NCBI RefSeq assembly: GCF_030691135.1
Contig: NZ_JAUYFA010000085.1
Span: 124,001 to 188,000, forward strand
Reading direction: 5' to 3'
DNA: 64,000 bases
Source of the DNA: Phreatobacter sp.
GTDB lineage: Bacteria; Pseudomonadota; Alphaproteobacteria; Rhizobiales; Phreatobacteraceae
Under the pieces are notes generated by a model. The model did no database searches, was not told the origin of the DNA, and saw only the letters and a list, made by a program, of their open reading frames with translations. Position 1 is the stretch's first letter; the number at the start of each line of letters is the position of its first letter. The position numbers were made by a program, and so were the translations under genes. This document shows, piece by piece, positions 59,545 through 64,000 of the stretch.

Positions 59545-60963
59545 ATGGCTGCCCGCGATCGTCTCGACGCCGTTCTCGCCGGACGCTTCGGCCTCGGCCC
59601 CCGTCTTGGGGACGATCCGGCTGCCCGGCGCGATGTCGCCTCCGCGCTGGAGCGCGAGATGGCGCGCGGCGGTCAGCTTCCGCCGGGCGCCGGCGCCTTG
59701 CCCACCAGCGCCGCCGCCCTTGCCCTCAACGGTGAATTCCAGCCGGAGGAGCGGCGCCTTGCCGCGCGACAGGAGCGCGAGACCGCCGAGAAGGCCGCCG
59801 CCGACGCCATGGAGGCCGCCCGACGGGCCGGCCAGCGTCCCCCGCCCGGCTACCAGCCCCCGGCCTCGCGCATCTTCCGCGACGAGGTCGCCTTTCGCCT
59901 GCGCGCGGCGATGGAGGCCGAGATCGGCTTCACCGAGCGGCTGGTCTGGTTCTGGTCCAACCATTTCGCCGTCGCCGTCGCAAAGGGCGAGCAGCTTCGC
60001 CTCACCGCCGGCGCCTTCGAGCGCGAGGCGATCCGCCCGCATGTCCATGGCTCCTTCCGCGCCATGCTGAAGGCGGTAGAGCAGCATCCGGCCATGCTGA
60101 TCTATCTCGACAACCGCCAGTCTGTCGGCCCGGCGTCCCGCGCCGGCCAGAGGCGGGGGCGGGGCCTCAACGAGAACCTCGCCCGCGAACTCCTTGAGCT
60201 GCACACGCTCGGCGTCGACGGCGGCTACAGCCAGGCCGACGTGACGAGCCTCGCCCGCGCCATCACCGGCTGGACGGTGCCGGGTCGCTTTGACGAAGAC
60301 GCCGAGCTGGGTGCCTTCTTCTTCAACGCCAACCGTCACGAGCCCGGTCCGAAGACGGTGCTGGGGCGCACCTATCCCGATGCCGGTCGCGCCCAGGGCG
60401 AGGCGATCCTCGACGACCTCGCCCGCCATCCGGCCACCGCCCGCCACATCGCCACGAAGCTCGCCCGCCACTTCATCGCTGACGATCCGCCGGCAGAGCT
60501 GGTGGCGGCGCTGGCGCGCGCCTTTGCCCGCAGCGACGGCGACCTGCCCACCGTCTATCGCGCCCTCATCGCCGCCAGCCCCTCCCATCCGGAGCCGCGC
60601 AAGCTGCGCCCGTCGCTTGAATTCGCCGTGGCGGCGCTGCGCATGACCGGACGGCCCGTCGATCCCGGACAGGCGCTCTTCGTCACCCAGCTCCTGGGGC
60701 AGCCGATCTGGAACCCCCCGGGGCCGAACGGCTTTCCCGATACCGACGCGCAGTGGGCGACGCCCGACGGCCTGAAGGTGCGGCTCGAGACGGCCATGAC
60801 CTTCGCCCGACAGACGCCCGGCGCCGCCAATCCGCTGGCGATCCTCGATGCGACGCTCGGCTCCGCCTGTTCGCCGGCGACCCGCCAGGCCGTGGCCCGC
60901 GCGGAGAGCCGCGCCCAGGGCCTCGCCATCCTGCTGATGAGTCCCGAGGTCCAGCGCCGCTGA
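59545..60963 (+). CDS. DUF1800 domain protein
   Basis: The 472-residue protein is a DUF1800 member: FTERLVWFWSNHFAVAV, NENLARELLELHTLGVDGGYSQADV and FVTQLLGQPIWNPPGPNGF are diagnostic. DUF1800 and DUF1501 genes are paired in many bacteria; they are usually exported, but no clear signal peptide is seen here. Function is unknown, with suggestions of a role in surface or polysaccharide metabolism. I chose MAARDRLDAV because upstream sequence looks non-coding. Confidence 0.92.
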   Translation: MAARDRLDAVLAGRFGLGPRLGDDPAARRDVASALEREMARGGQLPPGAGALPTSAAALALNGEFQPEERRLAARQERETAEKAAADAMEAARRAGQRPPPGYQPPASRIFRDEVAFRLRAAMEAEIGFTERLVWFWSNHFAVAVAKGEQLRLTAGAFEREAIRPHVHGSFRAMLKAVEQHPAMLIYLDNRQSVGPASRAGQRRGRGLNENLARELLELHTLGVDGGYSQADVTSLARAITGWTVPGRFDEDAELGAFFFNANRHEPGPKTVLGRTYPDAGRAQGEAILDDLARHPATARHIATKLARHFIADDPPAELVAALARAFARSDGDLPTVYRALIAASPSHPEPRKLRPSLEFAVAALRMTGRPVDPGQALFVTQLLGQPIWNPPGPNGFPDTDAQWATPDGLKVRLETAMTFARQTPGAANPLAILDATLGSACSPATRQAVARAESRAQGLAILLMSPEVQRR

Positions 60964-60983
60964 GCGGCAGTGAGGAGGAGCCC

Positions 60984-62213
60984 ATGCTCTGCGAGGACGA
61001 GATCCATCCCAGCCGCCGCGCCATCCTCGGCGCCGCCGGTGCGCTCTTCGCCTGGAGCTTCGCGCCGCGCTACGCCTTCGCCGCAAGCGGTCGCGATCCG
61101 CGCCTCGTCGTGGTGGTGCTGCGCGGCGCGCTCGACGGCCTGGCCGCCGTGCCGCCGGTCGGCGATCCCGCCTATGTCCCGCTGCGCCCGGGCCTTGCCC
61201 TGCCGACCTCCGGCGACGGCGCGGCCCTGCCGCTCGACGGCTTCTTCGGCCTCCATCCCGCCATGCCGAACCTCGCCCGTCTCTACCGGACGAAGCAGGC
61301 GGCCATCGTCCATGCCACCGCCACCGGCTATCGCGAGCGCTCGCATTTCGACGGGCAGGACGTGCTGGAGAGCGGCCAGCCGCGCCCCGGCCTCACCCAG
61401 TCCGGCTGGCTCAACCGCGCCATCGCGCTGCTGCCACCCGGCGAGCGGATCGCTGCCAGGGGCGCGCTCGGCATCGGCGCCATCGCGCCGCTGGTGGTGC
61501 GCGGTCCGGCGCCGGTCCTCGGATGGGCGCCGCAGGGCCTGCAGCAGGCCGATGACGACGTCGCCCGCCGCGTCCTGCAGCTCTATGACGAGCGCGAGCC
61601 GCGGCTCGCAGCCGCCCTGCGCCAGGGCCTCGACACCAGCCGTATGGCGACCGCCTCGGGACTTGGCGCCCTGCGCCCGCGATCGAGCCCGGCCGACCCG
61701 GAAGGCATGGCGCTGATCGCCACCGGCGCGGCGAAGCTCATGGCCGCGCCCGACGGGCCGCGCGTCGCGGCGCTCGCTCTCGAAGGCTGGGACACCCATG
61801 TCAATGCGGGCGGGGCGACCGGGCAGCTCGCCACCCGGCTCGGCGGGCTCGACCGCGTCTTCGCCATCTTCGAGGAGGAGCTGAAGCCGGTCTGGCGCGA
61901 CACGGTCGTGGTGGTGATGACCGAGTTCGGCCGCACCGCCCGGGTCAACGGCACCATCGGCACCGACCATGGCACCGCCACCGTCGCCTTCCTCGCCGGC
62001 GGCGCCGTGAACGGCGGCCGCGTCATCGCGGACTGGCCGGGTCTTGGCGCCAACCGCCTGTTCGAGGGCCGCGACCTCGCCGCCACCACGGATCTGCGTG
62101 CCGTGCTCAAGGGCGTCCTCGTCGACCATCTCGGCCTCGACGCCAGGCCCCTGGCCGAGACGATCTTCCCCGGCACGCTGGCGCTGGCGCCGATGCGCGG
62201 CCTGGTCGGCTAG
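60984..62213 (+). CDS. DUF1501 domain protein with Tat signal
   Basis: The 409-residue protein has a Tat leader (HPSRRAILGAAGALFAWSFA) and a DUF1501 alkaline-phosphatase-like fold: LVVVVLRGALDGLAAVPPVGD, VHATATGYRERSHFDGQDVLESG, ALEGWDTHVNAGG and VVVMTEFGRTARVNGTIGTDHG. GAGGAGGAG precedes the ATG by three bases. It follows the DUF1800 gene by 20 bp, so the two are one unit; this one is exported by Tat. Confidence 0.93.
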   Translation: MLCEDEIHPSRRAILGAAGALFAWSFAPRYAFAASGRDPRLVVVVLRGALDGLAAVPPVGDPAYVPLRPGLALPTSGDGAALPLDGFFGLHPAMPNLARLYRTKQAAIVHATATGYRERSHFDGQDVLESGQPRPGLTQSGWLNRAIALLPPGERIAARGALGIGAIAPLVVRGPAPVLGWAPQGLQQADDDVARRVLQLYDEREPRLAAALRQGLDTSRMATASGLGALRPRSSPADPEGMALIATGAAKLMAAPDGPRVAALALEGWDTHVNAGGATGQLATRLGGLDRVFAIFEEELKPVWRDTVVVVMTEFGRTARVNGTIGTDHGTATVAFLAGGAVNGGRVIADWPGLGANRLFEGRDLAATTDLRAVLKGVLVDHLGLDARPLAETIFPGTLALAPMRGLVG

Positions 62214-62240
62214 GGCCGCGCCGGCGGTCGTTGCGGGCGC

Positions 62241-63008
62241 TTACGCCTTGTTCTTGCGCTCGCGCAACTCGGCGAAGACTTCCGCCGGCAGTGCGCCCTT
62301 CATGCCGAGCACGGCGGCGATGGCGGCGTCGTCGGCGCGCAGGAAAGGGTTGGTGGCCTTCTCCTGTCCGAGCGTGGTCGGCAGCGTCGGCCGGCCGGCG
62401 GCGCGCAGGCTCGCGACCTCCGCGGCGCGGATTTTCAGCGCCTGGTTGTCGGGGTCGACCGTCACGGCAAATGTCGCGTTCGAGCCGGTATACTCGTGGC
62501 CGCAATAGACGGCGGTGTCGTCGGGCAGGGCGCGCAGCACCTTCAGCGCCTCCCACATCTGCTGCGGCGTGCCCTCGAACAGACGGCCGCACCCAAGCGA
62601 GAACAGCGTGTCGCCGGAGAACAGGATCTTCTCCGCCGCGAAATGATAGGCGATGTGCCCGACCGTATGGCCGGGCGTGTCGATGACGTCGGCTTCGAGC
62701 GAGCCGAAACGGGCCTTGCCGCCCGGTGCGACGGTCTCGTCGACCAGCGGGATGCGGTGGGCGTCGGCGGCATTGGCGATGACATGGGCCCCCGTCGCCG
62801 CCTTCACCGCCTCGATGCCCTGCACATGGTCCGGGTGGTGGTGGGTGACGAGGATATGGCTGATCGTCCAGCCCTTCGCCTTCGCCGCGGCGAGGACCGG
62901 TTCGGCCTCCGGCACGTCGATGGCGGCCGTCGCGCCGGTCGCCGGATCATGGATCAGCGCGCCGAAATTGTCGCTGAGGCAGGTGAACAAATGAACGTCG
63001 GCGGCCAT
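62241..63008 (-). CDS. gloB: Hydroxyacylglutathione hydrolase (glyoxalase II)
   Basis: The 255-residue metallo-beta-lactamase-fold enzyme hydrolyses S-lactoylglutathione to lactate and glutathione in methylglyoxal detoxification. The metal motif THHHPDH is at 55-61, with DTPGHTVGHIAYH, FSGDTLFSLGCGRLFEG and YCGHEYT completing the site. GGAG lies six bases before the chosen ATG. It is divergent from the methyltransferase gene, as is common in Hyphomicrobiales. Confidence 0.95.
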   Translation of the reverse strand: MAADVHLFTCLSDNFGALIHDPATGATAAIDVPEAEPVLAAAKAKGWTISHILVTHHHPDHVQGIEAVKAATGAHVIANAADAHRIPLVDETVAPGGKARFGSLEADVIDTPGHTVGHIAYHFAAEKILFSGDTLFSLGCGRLFEGTPQQMWEALKVLRALPDDTAVYCGHEYTGSNATFAVTVDPDNQALKIRAAEVASLRAAGRPTLPTTLGQEKATNPFLRADDAAIAAVLGMKGALPAEVFAELRERKNKA

Positions 63009-63140
63009 GGGCATCTCCGGAGCGAGGGGGGATCGGTCGAAACCGTTCACCCTGGCCGCTCTATGCCATTGCCTGTGGCCGATGGCCATTCCATTCTCCG
63101 GCCGGCCGGCATGCCGCCTGGCCCTTGCGGAAAGCCCGCC

Positions 63141-63896
63141 TTGTCTGACGTCATCGACCTGCGCGCCTTTTATTCCTCGCCTCTCGGCATGGTCGCGCGG
63201 CGCATGGTGACGCGCGCGGTGCGCACCCACTGGCCCTCGGCGCGCGGAATGCTGACGGTGGGGCTCGGCTATTGCACGCCCTATCTCGGCATCTTCCGCG
63301 AGGAGGCCGACCGCTCCCTCGCCTTCATGCCGGCGCGCCAGGGCGTCATCTCCTGGCCGACGGCCCGGCCGGGGCGTGCCGCCCTGGTCGAGGACGACAT
63401 GCTGCCGCTGGCCGATGCTGCCGTCGACCGGCTGCTCATCGTCCATGCGCTGGAAGTCTCGAACGATGTCCAGGCCCTGCTGCGCGAGGCCTGGCGGGTG
63501 CTGGCTGCCGGCGGCAAGGTGCTGGCGGTGGTGCCCAACCGCCGCGGCCTCTGGGCCCAGCGCGACACTACGCCCTTCGGGCAAGGGCGCCCCTATTCCG
63601 CTCGCCAGCTCACCGAGCTGATGCGCCAGTCGTCCTTCACGCCGGTGGCCTGGAGCCAGGCCCTGTGGGTGCCGCCGGTGCGGCGGTCGCTCATCCTCGG
63701 CTCGGCCATCGCCTGGGAGCGCACCGGTTCGGCCTTGAACCTGCCCTTCGCCGGCGTCCATCTGGTGGAAGCGACGAAGCAGGTCTACAAGCCCGCCCCG
63801 CTGCGGCGCGAGCGCACCGTCGAGCTGTTCCGGCCCGTGCTCTCCCCCCAGCCGGCGACGCGCGCCGCCGAGCGGCGGAGCGAGAGGGCGGACTAG
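63141..63896 (+). CDS. SAM-dependent methyltransferase, class I
   Basis: The protein of about 250 residues starts near DVIDLRAFYSSPLGMVARRMVTRA and has the methyltransferase core with LTVGLGYCTPYLGIF as the loop I position and LPLADAAVDRLLIVHALE and AWRVLAAGGKVLAVVPN as later motifs. Loop I is unusual, lacking a GxGxG. I prefer the TTG at 63141 because GGAAAG lies six bases upstream and the family begins close to DLRAFY; ATGs at 63111 or 63063 are alternatives. It is paired with gloB divergently; the substrate is unknown. Confidence 0.82.
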   Translation: MSDVIDLRAFYSSPLGMVARRMVTRAVRTHWPSARGMLTVGLGYCTPYLGIFREEADRSLAFMPARQGVISWPTARPGRAALVEDDMLPLADAAVDRLLIVHALEVSNDVQALLREAWRVLAAGGKVLAVVPNRRGLWAQRDTTPFGQGRPYSARQLTELMRQSSFTPVAWSQALWVPPVRRSLILGSAIAWERTGSALNLPFAGVHLVEATKQVYKPAPLRRERTVELFRPVLSPQPATRAAERRSERAD

Positions 63897-64000
63897 CGCC
63901 CCGGCAGCTTCGACTTCAGCACGAAGAGCAACTCGCCGATCTCCTCGTCCGACAGCAGCGACACCCGCCGCGCCAAGAGGTTGGCGAGTTCGGTCGCCTG
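63893..64000 (-). CDS. C-terminal 35 codons of an unidentified gene
   Basis: The frame enters from the right edge and ends in TAG at 63895-63893. The visible residues are ELANLLARRVSLLSDEEIGE and LLFVLKSKLPGR, a helical acidic/Leu-rich end. It overlaps the methyltransferase stop by 3 bp. The fragment is too short to name. Confidence 0.6.
   Translation of the reverse strand, partial: QATELANLLARRVSLLSDEEIGELLFVLKSKLPGR

Noticed and set aside
1-64000. CRISPR array, rRNA operon, transposase or integrase
   Set aside because: I found no regularly spaced direct repeats of CRISPR size, no rRNA sequence and no transposase or integrase motifs in the window.

Overview
The window is about 64 kb of GC-rich chromosomal DNA from an alphaproteobacterium, most likely of the order Hyphomicrobiales (Rhizobiales). 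The reasons are the run lysC-ptsP-prfA-prmC followed by a DUF4167 gene, a DUF1674 gene, and a complete phyR/nepR/ecfG general stress response locus. I cannot name the genus. Genes are tightly packed, with many 4-bp stop/start overlaps and clear Shine-Dalgarno sites.

Layout. (1) 1-26 kb is mainly housekeeping: DUF2125, ChaC, a UbiH-type monooxygenase, a cold shock protein, ubiG, lysC, ptsP, prfA, prmC, a Bax-inhibitor-1 membrane protein, a ybbP/ybbA-like ABC exporter divergent from a tesA-like esterase, an aldo/keto reductase, DUF4167, leuB, an L,D-transpeptidase, an mhqO/mhqD-like pair, dapF and mtaB. (2) 26-39 kb is a general stress response (GSR) island. The core is nepR-ecfG plus a HisKA_2 kinase-like gene on the minus strand and phyR divergent from them. 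Around it lie small membrane proteins, PRC-barrel proteins, transglutaminases, an extensin-like protein, an SbmA/BacA-type ABC protein, decayed regulator genes and a candidate small RNA. (3) 39-47 kb is a catabolic/uptake cluster: a racemase-like protein, two PuuE-type deacetylases, a polyamine-type ABC transporter and an NHL-type beta-propeller, ending at tRNA-Thr(CGT). (4) 47-49 kb is a second small block of stress genes. (5) 49-56.5 kb holds an amidase and an uncharacterised cluster of a GMC oxidoreductase with a small partner, an FAD oxidoreductase, two glycosyltransferase-like proteins and a radical SAM enzyme. (6) 56.5-59 kb holds a VirD4/TraG-like coupling protein and a Tat-signal protein beside tRNA-Leu(CAA). 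(7) 59-64 kb holds DUF1674 (SdhAF4-like), a DUF1800/DUF1501 pair, gloB and a methyltransferase.

The strongest system-level signal is regulatory. Reading intergenic DNA on both strands, I find the EcfG sigma factor motif GGAAC-N16/17-CGTT ten times without mismatch. All ten sit at sensible distances upstream of genes in blocks 2 and 4 or of the sRNA candidate. At least four more sites carry one mismatch. One perfect site at 34872-34896 has no protein gene directly after it. Instead it precedes a roughly 68-nt stretch with a C-rich hairpin loop and a textbook terminator, which predicts a GsrN-like stress sRNA.

All assignments are by eye from sequence and family knowledge; no database search was run.
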